This document shows, in pieces, positions 24,780 through 33,641 of a DNA stretch of 52,784 bases. The notes under the pieces were generated by a model. That model worked only from the letters and a program-made list of their open reading frames with translations, had not been told where the DNA came from and did not search any database. This DNA comes from Bacillota bacterium (GTDB lineage: Bacteria; Bacillota; Clostridia; Christensenellales; Aristaeellaceae), in NCBI GenBank assembly GCA_023395615.1, contig JAEWYP010000087.1, positions 1 to 52,784 of the forward strand. Direction: 5' to 3'. The translations under genes were made by a program, and so were the position numbers. Each line of letters starts with the position of its first letter. The stretch's first letter is position 1.

Positions 24780-25271
24780 TCAGGCCCGAGGTTCACCCGT
24801 GATACGGGCGAGTTCCAGCCGATAAATCACGCATTCCACAGGTGCTTCCTCCGCCGTCGCCACAAAACCCTGACTTTCGTACATCCGCCGGGCCGGGAGG
24901 AAGAAATCCCCCGTGCCAGTCATCACGCGCACAGTTCGCGGGAAACGGGTCCGGATGCGTGCCAGCGCCTCCCCAAGCTGTGCTTCGCCATACCCTCGGC
25001 CCCGGTAAGCGGGCAAAATACAGTTGTGGCCAATCTCCACCTTTTCCGGCAAACCGCGCGGGTCCCAGGTGATAAAGCCGACGGGCCTTCCCTCCGCCAT
25101 GCTCATGAACCCGCACGTTTCTAAAACAACCGGCCGGTCATAAAAAAAGTCGTCGAACTCCCGCCAGCTGTCGCGATCCCGTTCCGCCAGCTCGGGCAGC
25201 GCCCGATAAGCCTCCGACAGCATCGCAAACAGCGTGCCCCGGGAAAAAGCGCCTAGCGTTTCCGTCTCCAT
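24780..25271 (-). CDS. GNAT family N-acetyltransferase
   Basis: This 163-residue protein carries the acetyl-CoA-binding motif RGRGYGEAQLGEAL and the C-terminal MYESQGFVA of GNAT enzymes, with the middle strand EIGHNCILPAYRGRG preceding the pyrophosphate loop. The substrate cannot be predicted. ATG 25271 follows a GGAGGG site; the longer frame from TTG 25289 is less likely. It stands between the cyclase and the disulfide reductase genes on the same strand without obvious coupling. Confidence 0.88.
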   Translation of the reverse strand: METETLGAFSRGTLFAMLSEAYRALPELAERDRDSWREFDDFFYDRPVVLETCGFMSMAEGRPVGFITWDPRGLPEKVEIGHNCILPAYRGRGYGEAQLGEALARIRTRFPRTVRVMTGTGDFFLPARRMYESQGFVATAEEAPVECVIYRLELARITGEPRA

Positions 25272-25315
25272 AGGGTGCCCTCCGTTCAATATGAATCATC
25301 CTATAACAGGATACA

Positions 25316-25355
25316 AAAACGCGCCCCGCGTTTCCGGATGGAGAACACGGGGCGC
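25316..25355 (-). terminator. terminator of the disulfide reductase gene
   Basis: GCGCCCCG and CGGGGCGC form a perfect stem followed on the minus strand by GTTTTTGT, 15 bases beyond the stop. Confidence 0.85.
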
Positions 25356-25370
25356 TCTGCCCTGATGGGA

Positions 25371-27827
25371 TCAGATAAACAGGTTCACGTTGCTTTCTTC
25401 CGCGTCGCCAAGGTATGCGCCGACGCCGCCCAGTTCCACGCCGTCAATCAGTTCTTCGGCGCGGATGCCCATCACGTCCATGCTCATGGTGCAGGCTACC
25501 AGCTTGATACCCGCCTTTTTCGCCTTATCAATCAGGGTATCCAGCGAATCCACGTTTTTCTGCTTCATGATGGATTTCATCATCGCCGTGCCCATCCCCG
25601 CCATGTTCATGCGGGACAGCTTCAGTTTGCCGCTGCCGCGCGGCAACATGCCGCCGAACATCTTTTCCACAAAGCTCTTTTTCACCTTTACTTTTTCGGG
25701 GCGGCGCAGCACCGTGAGGCCCCAGAAGGTGAAGAACATCGTAACCGGCCTGCCCATGGCGGCCGCGCCGTTGGCGATGATAAAGCTGGCCAGCACCTTA
25801 TCCAGATCGCCGGAGAACACGATAATGGTTTTCCCCTCCGGGGTGTCGTGGACTTCAGTCGGTTTGGGCGCGCCGCCCTTACGCACCAGCGCGATATAAT
25901 CGTCTCCCTGCCGCTCGTTGGAAAGCAAAGTGTTGCCCGTACGGCGGCACCACGCGCCGATGTCCCGCGCAAAGCCGGGGTCGGAGGCGGAAACCTCCAT
26001 CACTTCGCCGGGTTTCATGGTTTGCATGGTTTGGAATACCTTCATGATCGGGCCGGGGCACTGCATGCCGCTGCAATCAATGCGCATGGAGGCCACAGGT
26101 TCGTCCAGATCGGCCGTATGGCCGCTGTCCGCCACGGGGGCGTTGGCGGTTTCATCGGGCGCGGCATCCTCAAAATGGGTGGATTGGTAAAAGCGCGCGC
26201 CGCCGGGATACACCAGCACGCGGTCGAAGCCATGCTGCCGCAGGATGCGCGCGGCGTTGTACGCGCGAACCCCGATAGCGCAAAATACGATGATTTCCTT
26301 CTTGGGGTCCAGCTCGTTCAGCCGGTCGCGCAACTGGCCAAGGGGAATCTGTTTGGCGCCCGGAACCGCGAAGGCCATGACCTCCACATCCTCGCGCACG
26401 TCCAGCAGCGTCGCGTCCGGGTGGGAGACGGGCGCATCCCACGGGGCGATGCCCACCAGCCCGTCCAACGTGTTGCGGGCCACAAAACCCAGCATATTCA
26501 CCGGGTCCTTAGCGGATGAGAAAGGCGGCGCATATGCCAGCTCCAGCTCGCTCAACTCCCTGACTCCGCCGCCCAGCCGCTGAGTGACCGCGATGGTGTC
26601 AATCCGCTTGTCCACACCCTCGCGGCCCACGATCTGCGCGCCGAAGATTTTCTTTCCATCTGGAGAGAACAGCAGTTTTAACGTCATGGGGGTCGCGCCG
26701 GGGTAATACCCCGCGTGCGCGTTCTGGGTAATCGTCACGGTGCGGTAGTCTTTATCCCGTTCCATGCCGCGCTTGTTCAGCGTCCGCTCGTTGGCCCCCA
26801 CGCCCGCGGCGGTCAGGTCGAACACCCGCACCACCGACGTGCCCAGCGACCCACGGTACACGTCGTCCCCGCCGGCAATGTTGTCCGCGGCGATACGGCC
26901 CTGTTTGTTGGCCGGGCCAGCCAGCGGGATCATGGTCGGCTCCCCGAACACAAGGTCTTTTACCTCAATCACGTCGCCCACGGCGTAAATATCCGGGTCG
27001 GAAGTGCGCAGGTGCTCGTCCACCACAATGCCGCCGCGCGCGTTCACGGCAAGGCCCGCGTCCTTAGCCAGCTGCCCGTTGGGGCGCACGCCGATGGACA
27101 GGATCACCAGCCCGGCCGTAAGCGTTTTGCCGCTTTTCAGCTGTACGTTCACCAGCCCGTCGTTGTCCTCAAACGCAGATACGCCGTCACCCAGATACAA
27201 CGCCACATCGTTCTGGCGGATATGATCGTGCAGCAATTGCGCCATCTCGAAATCCAGCGGCGCCATGACCTGGTTCATCATTTCCACCAGCGACACGGTC
27301 AGGCCCGCGTGTTTCAGGTTCTCGGCCATTTCCAGCCCGATAAAACCGCCGCCCACCACCACCGCGGAGGACACGTGCTGCTCCGTAATCAGCGTACGGA
27401 TATCATCCGCGTCCGGCACCGTCCACAGCGAGCGCACGCGCGGCAGGTCAATCCCCGGGATCGGCGGCCGGACAGGCGAAGAACCGGTGGAAATGACCAG
27501 CGTATCATACGTTTCCGAATACGTTTCGCCCGTTTCCACACGTTTAACGGTAATGGTTTTCAGATTGCGGTCAATGGAAACGACCTCGTTTTTCACCCGC
27601 ACGTCCACCCTGAACTTCTGTTTCATGGCTTCAGGCGTCTGCAACAGCAGCGCGCTGCGGGATTTGATCACGTCGCCGACGTGGTAGGGTAAACCGCAGT
27701 TCGCGTAAGAAATATAGGGGCCGCGCTCCAACAGCACGATCTCCGCGTTCTCATCCAGCCTTCTCAGTCTTGCCGCACAGCTGGCACCGCCGGCTACGCC
27801 GCCGATGATGACTACCTTCTTGCTCAT
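25371..27827 (-). CDS. CoA-disulfide reductase-like flavoprotein fused to rhodanese, TusA and DsrE modules
   Basis: This 818-residue cytoplasmic protein has four modules. Residues 1-450 form an FAD/NAD(P)H disulfide reductase (IIGGVAGGASCAAR for FAD; redox Cys44 in YANCGLP; VVVGGGFIGLE for NAD(P)H). Residues about 462-548 are a rhodanese with Cys515 (FCAIGVR). Residues about 578-650 are a TusA-like domain with CPGP (589-592). Residues about 665-818 are a DsrE-like domain. Similar CoADR-rhodanese-TusA-DsrE proteins are known in anaerobes and are thought to handle persulfides and polysulfide or CoA-disulfide. Each module keeps its key Cys. It sits next to desulfoferrodoxin, pointing to oxidative or sulfur stress defence. 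Confidence 0.93.
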   Translation of the reverse strand: MSKKVVIIGGVAGGASCAARLRRLDENAEIVLLERGPYISYANCGLPYHVGDVIKSRSALLLQTPEAMKQKFRVDVRVKNEVVSIDRNLKTITVKRVETGETYSETYDTLVISTGSSPVRPPIPGIDLPRVRSLWTVPDADDIRTLITEQHVSSAVVVGGGFIGLEMAENLKHAGLTVSLVEMMNQVMAPLDFEMAQLLHDHIRQNDVALYLGDGVSAFEDNDGLVNVQLKSGKTLTAGLVILSIGVRPNGQLAKDAGLAVNARGGIVVDEHLRTSDPDIYAVGDVIEVKDLVFGEPTMIPLAGPANKQGRIAADNIAGGDDVYRGSLGTSVVRVFDLTAAGVGANERTLNKRGMERDKDYRTVTITQNAHAGYYPGATPMTLKLLFSPDGKKIFGAQIVGREGVDKRIDTIAVTQRLGGGVRELSELELAYAPPFSSAKDPVNMLGFVARNTLDGLVGIAPWDAPVSHPDATLLDVREDVEVMAFAVPGAKQIPLGQLRDRLNELDPKKEIIVFCAIGVRAYNAARILRQHGFDRVLVYPGGARFYQSTHFEDAAPDETANAPVADSGHTADLDEPVASMRIDCSGMQCPGPIMKVFQTMQTMKPGEVMEVSASDPGFARDIGAWCRRTGNTLLSNERQGDDYIALVRKGGAPKPTEVHDTPEGKTIIVFSGDLDKVLASFIIANGAAAMGRPVTMFFTFWGLTVLRRPEKVKVKKSFVEKMFGGMLPRGSGKLKLSRMNMAGMGTAMMKSIMKQKNVDSLDTLIDKAKKAGIKLVACTMSMDVMGIRAEELIDGVELGGVGAYLGDAEESNVNLFI

Positions 27828-27883
27828 GGTTGTGCTCCTTTATCCAAAAAAAGTACCGTGATGGCGATCGCGCCGGGGAACGG

Positions 27884-27918
27884 GTTTCGGGCGCCCGCAT
27901 TACGCGCGCGCCCGAAAC
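27884..27918. terminator. hairpin between desulfoferrodoxin and disulfide reductase genes
   Basis: GTTTCGGGCGC and GCGCCCGAAAC form a perfect 11-bp stem with a 13-base loop. No T-run follows, so it may reduce but not end transcription, leaving the two genes partly co-transcribed. Confidence 0.5.
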
Positions 27919-27931
27919 TGCCGCCTCATGC

Positions 27932-28312
27932 TTACGCTTCGGCTTTCCACAGTCCGTGCAGGTTGCAGTACGCATAGGCGGCGACCACTTTGTCCCCCGC
28001 CAGCGCAAACAGCGCCTTGGGCTCGTCACCGGGCTTTAAGCACTTGCGCTGTCCGCCGTGCTCGGTCTGCAGGTAGACCCACTGGATGGAATGCTCTTCC
28101 GTCATGGGGTGCGGCACGGAACCGACTTTCACGGTCACGGTGTCGCCGTTTACTTCGATCACGGGTACATGCTTTTCTTTGCTTGCGTCCACGCTGCCGG
28201 GGATCAGCTCGGTCATATGGTCGCCGCAGCAGGTGAGGGGCGCGCCGGAATCGTGGATGACTCCCACCAGATTACCGCAATGTTTACAGACGAAGAAACG
28301 GATACCACACAT
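27932..28312 (-). CDS. desulfoferrodoxin (superoxide reductase)
   Basis: This 126-residue protein reduces superoxide to hydrogen peroxide in the cytoplasm without making oxygen, a typical defence of anaerobes. The N-terminal desulforedoxin-like Fe site has Cys9, Cys12, Cys28 and Cys29 (VCKHCGNL, LTCCG). The catalytic Fe site has His48, His68, His74, Cys116 and His119 (EKHVP, VPHPMTEEH, CNLHG). All ligands are present, so it is a complete two-iron protein. ATG 28312 follows CAGGAGG; the frame extends upstream to 28489 without homology. Confidence 0.95.
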   Translation of the reverse strand: MCGIRFFVCKHCGNLVGVIHDSGAPLTCCGDHMTELIPGSVDASKEKHVPVIEVNGDTVTVKVGSVPHPMTEEHSIQWVYLQTEHGGQRKCLKPGDEPKALFALAGDKVVAAYAYCNLHGLWKAEA

Positions 28313-28480
28313 ACTGTTTTCCTCCTGTTTTTCTTTTAGTCCGAGGCTTACGGTTCCTGCCGGATGCAACGGCCTGGCAGTCCAACGCGCGGGTTTTTCC
28401 CGCTGTTCGGCTGCCTGTGGTTTGCATGGTTCCTGTCCGGCGCAGGGGTTGCGCCTCTGTGCAACGATGCCTACATGTTT

Positions 28481-28509
28481 ACTATACAACAGGAACGGGG
28501 GGTTTGAAA
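28481..28509 (-). promoter_or_regulatory. possible desulfoferrodoxin promoter
   Basis: On the minus strand TTTCAA (28504-28509) and TATAGT (28481-28486) are spaced by 17 bases. The leader would be about 160 bases long, with no recognised riboswitch. The -35 match is only partial. Confidence 0.4.
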
Positions 28510-28549
28510 CTGCTTTTTTTCAAAAATCCGCGGCGCCGCATCCTCCGGT

Positions 28550-28581
28550 AAAAAAATTGGGCGTCAGCCTGCGCCGCGCCC
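28550..28581 (-). terminator. terminator of the corrinoid importer operon
   Basis: GGGCG and CGCCC pair across a 13-base loop and are followed on the minus strand by ATTTTTTT. A further GCGGCGCCGC palindrome with a T-rich tail lies about 10 bases beyond. Confidence 0.65.
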
Positions 28582-28633
28582 GGTACGGTATGTGTTTTTG
28601 TGCCTTCATCTTTCCTGTAACGTGGTCGGATCA

Positions 28634-29413
28634 TCAAGCTCCATTCTCCACCGGCGCGTTCCCGTTCCACAGCGCGTACAGCTCGTTCATCCAGCCGCGC
28701 ACGTCCATGCCGTAGGCCGCGTTCATCGCGCCGTCGGTCAGCGCCTCCCGCACGTTTCCGCGGGATACGACCCGCCCACGGTTTAACAGGATCGCGTGCG
28801 TGCCGTACTTGAGTGCCAGCGACAGATCGTGCACCACCGATACGGCGGCGCGCCCCGGCTGGTCAAGCCACTTCCGGATCAGCTCAAACACCTGCTTCTG
28901 GTACACCAGATCGAGGTGGTTGGTCGGCTCGTCCAGTAAAAGCAGGCTGGGGTTCTGCGCAAACAGCTGGGCCAGAAACGCGCGCTGCAGCTCGCCACCG
29001 GAAAGCGTGAGCACGGAATGGGTGCGAAACGGCTCCATCCCGGTCAGGGCCAGCGCTTCGTCCACCGCCCGTTCCTCCGCCCCGTCGCCGCCGGAGAACG
29101 GCCCTGAATAGGCATAGCGCCCCAGACGAACAATCTCCTCCACGGTAAAGGCATAGCCCACCGCATGGCTCTGGCCGAGGATCCCCAGCATTTTTGCACG
29201 TTCGCGGGGCCGGATGCGCCGCGCGTCCCGGTTGTTCAGCAGTACCTGCCCGGTATAGGGTGTCGCCTGCGCTACGGCGTTGAGCACAGTGGATTTACCC
29301 GCGCCGTTCGGCCCGGCAATCATCAGCCATTCGCCGGGCTGTACGGAAAAACTCACGCTGTCCGCCACGCACAGCGTGCCGTACCGCACGGTGAGATCGC
29401 ACACCTCAAGCAT
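28634..29413 (-). CDS. btuD: corrinoid ABC importer ATPase, BtuD type
   Basis: This 259-residue ATPase shows Walker A GPNGAGKST (34-42), signature LSGGELQRA, Walker B LLLLDEPTNHLD and switch His VVHDLS. These are typical of the FecE/BtuD family of iron-chelate and vitamin B12 importers. Its start overlaps the permease stop by 8 bases. The cobalamin riboswitch ahead of the operon makes a corrinoid the most likely cargo rather than a siderophore. Confidence 0.9.
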   Translation of the reverse strand: MLEVCDLTVRYGTLCVADSVSFSVQPGEWLMIAGPNGAGKSTVLNAVAQATPYTGQVLLNNRDARRIRPRERAKMLGILGQSHAVGYAFTVEEIVRLGRYAYSGPFSGGDGAEERAVDEALALTGMEPFRTHSVLTLSGGELQRAFLAQLFAQNPSLLLLDEPTNHLDLVYQKQVFELIRKWLDQPGRAAVSVVHDLSLALKYGTHAILLNRGRVVSRGNVREALTDGAMNAAYGMDVRGWMNELYALWNGNAPVENGA

Positions 29414-30446
29414 GAGCTTCCTCCTTCCGGGTACGGTAGAAGATTACGATAAACGCTACCGCGCCGATCAGTGAGGTAACTACCCCGATGGGCAGCTCGA
29501 TCGGATTCAGCAGCACGCGCGCAATCAAATCGGCCAGCATCAGGAAGATCGCACCACCGAAAAGCGAGGCGGGCAACAGCCGTTTATGGTTGGGGCCGAC
29601 GATCAGTCGCGCCATATGCGGGGTTACCAGCCCCACAAACCCGATGCTGCCGCCGATGGACACGCACACCCCCACCAGCGCCGATACACAGATGAGCAGC
29701 GTAAGTTTTACCCGGCGCACATTCACGCCCACGCCGCGAGCATTATCCTCCCCCACGGCGAAAGCGTTCAATTCCCGGGTAAGCGAGAGGATCACCCCGC
29801 CGAACAAAACCAGCGCGCAAAGCAGCGTCAGCGCGTTGATGTAGTCGCTGCCCTGCAGGCTTCCCATGTTCCAGAAGGTGATGCTCTTCACCTTGTCGCT
29901 GCGGAAGGTAACGATCAGGCTGATGATGCTGGAGATGAACATCGACCAGATCACACCCACCAGAATAATCGTATTCGTGGACAGGGAACCGTCCAGCCGG
30001 TACGCCAGCGACAGGATAACCGCCAGCGACAGAAAGCCGAATAACATGGCCATCAGCATGGTGCCTGCAAACGGCAGGCCCGGAAAGGTAATACCAAAGG
30101 CGATGGCAATCACAGCGCCAAGCGAAGCCCCGGTGGACACGCCCAGCGTAGAACCATCCGCAAGGGGATTACGCAACAGCCCCTGCATGGCCGCGCCGCA
30201 CAGGGACAGCGCCGCGCCGGAAAGCGCCACACACAGCACCCGCGGCAGCCGCACGGACAGGATAATCGAGGTTGAAAATCCTTCCGGCATGGGCAACCCC
30301 CAGATCGCGTTCCAAATCACGGTCGCAGTCTGCCCAATCGGCAGCCCGACGCTGCCCACGCACACGCACAGCAGCATCACGGCCAGCGTCGCCGCGCCCA
30401 TCGCCGCCATCTCCAGCGGCCTGTACCCTTCCCGCTTCCGCTTCAC
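29406..30446 (-). CDS. btuC: corrinoid ABC importer permease, BtuC/FecCD type
   Basis: This 346-residue membrane protein has about ten helices and the FecCD signatures RLPRVLCVALSGAALSLCGAAMQGLLRNPLADG and GFVGLVTPHMAR. It forms the channel dimer of a type II ABC importer with the ATPase downstream. The start codon is GTG 30446 with a GAGGAG site six bases upstream. A 204-base gap containing a strong hairpin separates it from the binding-protein gene. Confidence 0.92.
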   Translation of the reverse strand: MKRKREGYRPLEMAAMGAATLAVMLLCVCVGSVGLPIGQTATVIWNAIWGLPMPEGFSTSIILSVRLPRVLCVALSGAALSLCGAAMQGLLRNPLADGSTLGVSTGASLGAVIAIAFGITFPGLPFAGTMLMAMLFGFLSLAVILSLAYRLDGSLSTNTIILVGVIWSMFISSIISLIVTFRSDKVKSITFWNMGSLQGSDYINALTLLCALVLFGGVILSLTRELNAFAVGEDNARGVGVNVRRVKLTLLICVSALVGVCVSIGGSIGFVGLVTPHMARLIVGPNHKRLLPASLFGGAIFLMLADLIARVLLNPIELPIGVVTSLIGAVAFIVIFYRTRKEEAHA

Positions 30447-30610
30447 ACGCTTCTCCTCAATCGTCGGTTAAACCATGGCAACAATCTGCATTCATTCTAT
30501 TCCAATGCTTTTTCATTGGAGGATATACCCTCTGCCTGTATAACAGACCCCGTAGTTTGCCGCATTTCCAATGATAATAACATTCCATCGTTCCTGCCCA
30601 AAGGGGGCGG

Positions 30611-30643
30611 TTGGGAGGGGGACCGCAAGTCCCCCTTCCCAAA
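30611..30643. repeat. G/C-rich hairpin repeat between btuF and btuC
   Basis: TTGGGAGGGGGAC and GTCCCCCTTCCCAA form a nearly perfect stem with a 5-base loop, and flanking CCCAAAGGGGG/AAAGGGAGC sequences extend the symmetry. It resembles REP-like intergenic repeats and could act as an mRNA-stabilising or partial-termination element that keeps the binding protein abundant. Confidence 0.5.
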
Positions 30644-30650
30644 GGGAGCT

Positions 30651-31559
30651 TTAGCGACCGTCGGATTCTACCACAAAGTCGTTCAGCAGTTTCGCGCCGT
30701 CCGCCAGCCGGGGGCCGGGGCGAGTCAGCTCGTTATCGGGCAGGTCAAGCACATCGCCGTTTTTCACGGCGGTAATATCCTTCCAGCCTTCGCGCGCCAA
30801 AATTTCGTCCACAGGAGTGGGGCCTTCGCCAGTGTACATGGTAATGGTCACAATGTAATCAGGGTTGCGCTGCAGCACCTGCTCCTCGGAGATCTGCGCC
30901 CAGCCGTCCACATCGGCGAAACAATTGGTTAGCCCCAGCAGGGTCGCCACCTCGTCCATAAAGGTGCCCTTACCCGCCGTCCACAGGCCGTATTGCAGGG
31001 GGGACACTTCAAAGTAAACGCTTTTTCCGTTGCCGGAAGCTTTCGCCGCCAGGTCGGCAAAGCTGGTCTTCATACTGTCGATCAGGGTGGAAGCTTCGCC
31101 GGTCTTGCCGGTCAGCGCGCCGATCATCGAAATGGCGGTATACACCCCATCGATATTCGTCGCCTCACTGACCACCACGCGGATGCCCGCGGCCTCCAGC
31201 TGGTTCACCTGATCCTCAGTCTGGGCCATAGTGTTCATCAACAGTACCTGCGGTTTCAGTGCGATAATTTGTTCCAGGTTGGTTTCGGTTCCGGATTGCA
31301 CCGCTGGCACGCTCTGCACCGCTTCGGGATAGTCGCAGTATTCGCCACGGCCCACCAGCGTATCCCCCGCGCCCAGCGCGTACAGAATTTCGCAGTCCGC
31401 CGCGGTCAGCGCCACCACGCGCGTCGCTGGCGCGTCCAGCGTAATGCTGCGCCCGGTCATGTCGTTTACCGCAACCCCGTTTCCTTCCGCCAGTCCGCAG
31501 CCGGCAGGCAGGATGGACAGCAGCATGAGCGCGAGCAGTACCGATAGGATTTTCCTCAT
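30651..31559 (-). CDS. btuF: corrinoid-binding protein, BtuF type
   Basis: This 302-residue protein is a type III (helical-backbone) substrate-binding protein: VVALTAADCEILYALGAGDTLVGRGEYCDYPE in the N lobe, EQIIALKPQVLLMNT, and a C lobe ending in GPRLADGAKLLNDFV. The signal peptide ends in LPAGC with Cys21, an imperfect lipobox that probably gives a lipoprotein. It captures the corrinoid outside the membrane for BtuCD. It is the first gene after the cobalamin riboswitch. Confidence 0.9.
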   Translation of the reverse strand: MRKILSVLLALMLLSILPAGCGLAEGNGVAVNDMTGRSITLDAPATRVVALTAADCEILYALGAGDTLVGRGEYCDYPEAVQSVPAVQSGTETNLEQIIALKPQVLLMNTMAQTEDQVNQLEAAGIRVVVSEATNIDGVYTAISMIGALTGKTGEASTLIDSMKTSFADLAAKASGNGKSVYFEVSPLQYGLWTAGKGTFMDEVATLLGLTNCFADVDGWAQISEEQVLQRNPDYIVTITMYTGEGPTPVDEILAREGWKDITAVKNGDVLDLPDNELTRPGPRLADGAKLLNDFVVESDGR

Positions 31560-31589
31560 GTTCGTTCTCCCCTTTCATTTCAACCGGTC

Positions 31590-31850
31590 AGGCATGGCAA
31601 AGGGCCGCCCCCCTCCGGGGACAGCCCAATAAACACGGGCTCTTCAGCCCATGTGATTTGCCCAATCCCAGAGGATTGCGCGCGAACAGGTCTCCCGGCT
31701 TGGCTTCATCCTACTCAAGCGCCTTCCCATCTTTCGACAGTGGCATTCCGCTCTTTCGTCCGCTTCACGGTTACTGGGATAGCTCGGAATTTTCATCCGC
31801 GATTCCCTCGGCGTTTCCGCCGGCGCTTTGGGCGCATCCGCGTGCCTGAT
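31590..31850 (-). promoter_or_regulatory. cobalamin riboswitch with expression platform
   Basis: On the minus strand this region carries the conserved B12-box pattern: GAGGGAATC...GATGAAAATTCCGAGCT, ATGCCACTG, GATGGGAAGGCGC, and AGTAGGATGAAGCCAAG followed by CCGGGAGACCTGT. The aptamer covers roughly 31675-31850. Downstream a CAATCC/GGATTG hairpin (31663-31678) and a 9-bp ACATGGGCT/AGCCCGTGT hairpin with a short T-tail (31633-31654) form a likely terminator. B12 binding would reduce expression of btuFCD. The assignment rests on sequence motifs only. Confidence 0.9.
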
Positions 31851-31864
31851 TCGGTTGTCTGTTC

Positions 31865-31893
31865 AGTATAAACGCAGGAAGAAACCTTGTCAA
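31865..31893 (-). promoter_or_regulatory. promoter of the btu riboswitch transcript
   Basis: On the minus strand TTGACA (31888-31893) and TATACT (31865-31870) are spaced by exactly 17 bases, just upstream of the aptamer. Confidence 0.85.
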
Positions 31894-31932
31894 ACAAAAG
31901 GCTTCCTCCCCGAAATCTCCGGAGAAGAAGCC
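31893..31932 (-). terminator. terminator of the antiporter gene
   Basis: GGCTTC-CTCCCC and GGAGAAGAAGCC pair as a 12-bp imperfect stem, and the T-rich tail TTTTGTTTGA runs into the -35 of the btu promoter. Together with the riboswitch and its promoter this accounts for the gene-free stretch 31560-31988. Confidence 0.8.
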
Positions 31933-31988
31933 ATCAGGATCAGGGTACAATTCTGGGATGACTACCACACAGTCGTCCGGAAACAAAC

Positions 31989-33305
31989 TCAGTCCTTCGT
32001 TTTCTCCTGGTTGGGTGTACACACAATCCCATCGGCGGCTTCGCTGATTTTCTGCTCCATCATTTCAAGCTTCTCCGCCTCGTTGAACTCCGCTACCAGC
32101 GGACTTTCGATCATGGGTTCCGCAATCTGCTTTTCTCTGCTGAATACGATCTTCAGCAGGATCGGCGTAATGATCGTCGTCGCGATAACAACGATAATCA
32201 CCGGACCGAAGAATACGCTGCTCATCAGGCCCAGCGCCATTCCCTTGTTGGCCACAATCAGCGCTACCTCGCCGCGGGAAATCATACCCACGCCGATCTG
32301 CAGGCTTTCCTCTTTGCTGTAGCGGCACATTCTGGCGCCAAAGCCGCAACCGATGATCTTGGAAATGATCGCAATCAGCAGCAGCAGCACAGAGAACCAG
32401 ATAATATCGGCGCTCATGGACGGCAGGGTGACGGATAAGCCGATACTTGCGAAGAAAATTGGCGACAGTAATATATAGGATAGCGTTTCAAACCGCGAGG
32501 CGATGTACTTGGACTTTTTCGTGTTGCAGATGATCAATCCCGCGAAATACGCGCCGGTGATGTCCGCCACGCTGAAGAAATATTCCGCGCAGAAGGACAT
32601 GAGCAGGCAGAACACAAACGACACGATCACATACCGGCGCAGGTCGTTGCTGTTACGGTTAATGGCCAGCGTGAACAGTTTGTAGAAAATGTAGCCTGCC
32701 ACCGCTACAAACACGAAGAAAAGCGCGATCTTCAGCAGCACCGTCCACAGGTTCACGGTCGGGTCCGCAAAACTGGTGATGACCGTAAGCGCGATAATGC
32801 CCATCACGTCATCAATCAACGCCGCTCCCAGGATGGCGCTGCCGGCCCGGGTATCCAGCTTGCCCAGTTCCTTCAGCGTTTCCACCGTGATACTTACGGA
32901 CGTGGCGGTCAGGATGACGCCGATAAACATGTTTTGCAGGAAAGCGCTGGTGTTCCCCTGCACCAGATCGCCCCGGTTGAAGAAGAACGCAATGATAAAA
33001 CCGCCTGCCAGAGGCACCAGCACGCCGATCAGCGCGATCACGAAAGACGCTTTGCCGGCTTTGCGCAACTCGGTGATATTCGTTTCCAGACCGGCGTTGA
33101 ACATCAGAATAATTACGCCCAGCTCGGCTACCTGTTTGATGAAGTTGGTTTCGTGAAGGATGTTCAGCGCCGCCGGCCCCAGCACAATACCCGCAAGCAG
33201 CGCGCCCACAACCTGAGGCATGTGCATTTTACGGGTAAAAAGGCCCAGCAGCTTAGTGCATAAAAGAATCAACGCGATATCCAATAAGTAATTATACGAC
33301 AGCAT
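31989..33305 (-). CDS. CPA2-family cation:proton antiporter
   Basis: This 438-residue integral membrane protein begins MLSYNYLLDIALILLCTKLLGLFTRK and has about twelve helices. It shows the CPA2 pattern PQVVGALLAGIVLGP near the start, TATSVSITVETLKELG in the middle helix region with ALIDDVMGI (the paired Asp of cation binding), and GMISRGEVALIVANKG near the end. It should exchange Na+ or K+ for protons and contribute to pH and salt balance. The start is taken as ATG 33305 after a GGGAG site; the frame is open upstream to 33437 without homology. Short cytoplasmic tail, no TrkA-N domain. Confidence 0.92.
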   Translation of the reverse strand: MLSYNYLLDIALILLCTKLLGLFTRKMHMPQVVGALLAGIVLGPAALNILHETNFIKQVAELGVIILMFNAGLETNITELRKAGKASFVIALIGVLVPLAGGFIIAFFFNRGDLVQGNTSAFLQNMFIGVILTATSVSITVETLKELGKLDTRAGSAILGAALIDDVMGIIALTVITSFADPTVNLWTVLLKIALFFVFVAVAGYIFYKLFTLAINRNSNDLRRYVIVSFVFCLLMSFCAEYFFSVADITGAYFAGLIICNTKKSKYIASRFETLSYILLSPIFFASIGLSVTLPSMSADIIWFSVLLLLIAIISKIIGCGFGARMCRYSKEESLQIGVGMISRGEVALIVANKGMALGLMSSVFFGPVIIVVIATTIITPILLKIVFSREKQIAEPMIESPLVAEFNEAEKLEMMEQKISEAADGIVCTPNQEKTKD

Positions 33306-33385
33306 GGCAAACGCTCCCATTCCCATTTGATAAGGGTTTCCGGCTCTGGGACAAAATCGCCCCGCCCGAAAAGCGAACAGCTTGC

Positions 33386-33414
33386 ATTGTAGCACAGGGG
33401 AGCACCCAACACAA
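33386..33414 (-). promoter_or_regulatory. promoter of the antiporter gene
   Basis: On the minus strand TTGTGT (33409-33414) and TACAAT (33386-33391) are spaced by 17 bases, about 80 bases upstream of the ATG. Between this and the marR promoter (33415-33641) no further element was recognised. Confidence 0.65.
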
Positions 33415-33641
33415 GATACCCTGTTGGATTTGGCCATATTCCCACTGTTTTTTCACTGTATGGGTTCGGTTACTTCCTCCCTCGGGAAAATGAGATGCCA
33501 ACTGGATAAGCTCGCAAAAACACTTCGGATCTCATGGCAGCCGAAAGACGCTTTGGAGCGCATATCTGAACGCAACCCTATATGATATCGGCCGTTCCTC
33601 AGCATGCTTTAAACCGGCGCTGCAAATATGTAAAATTTAAC

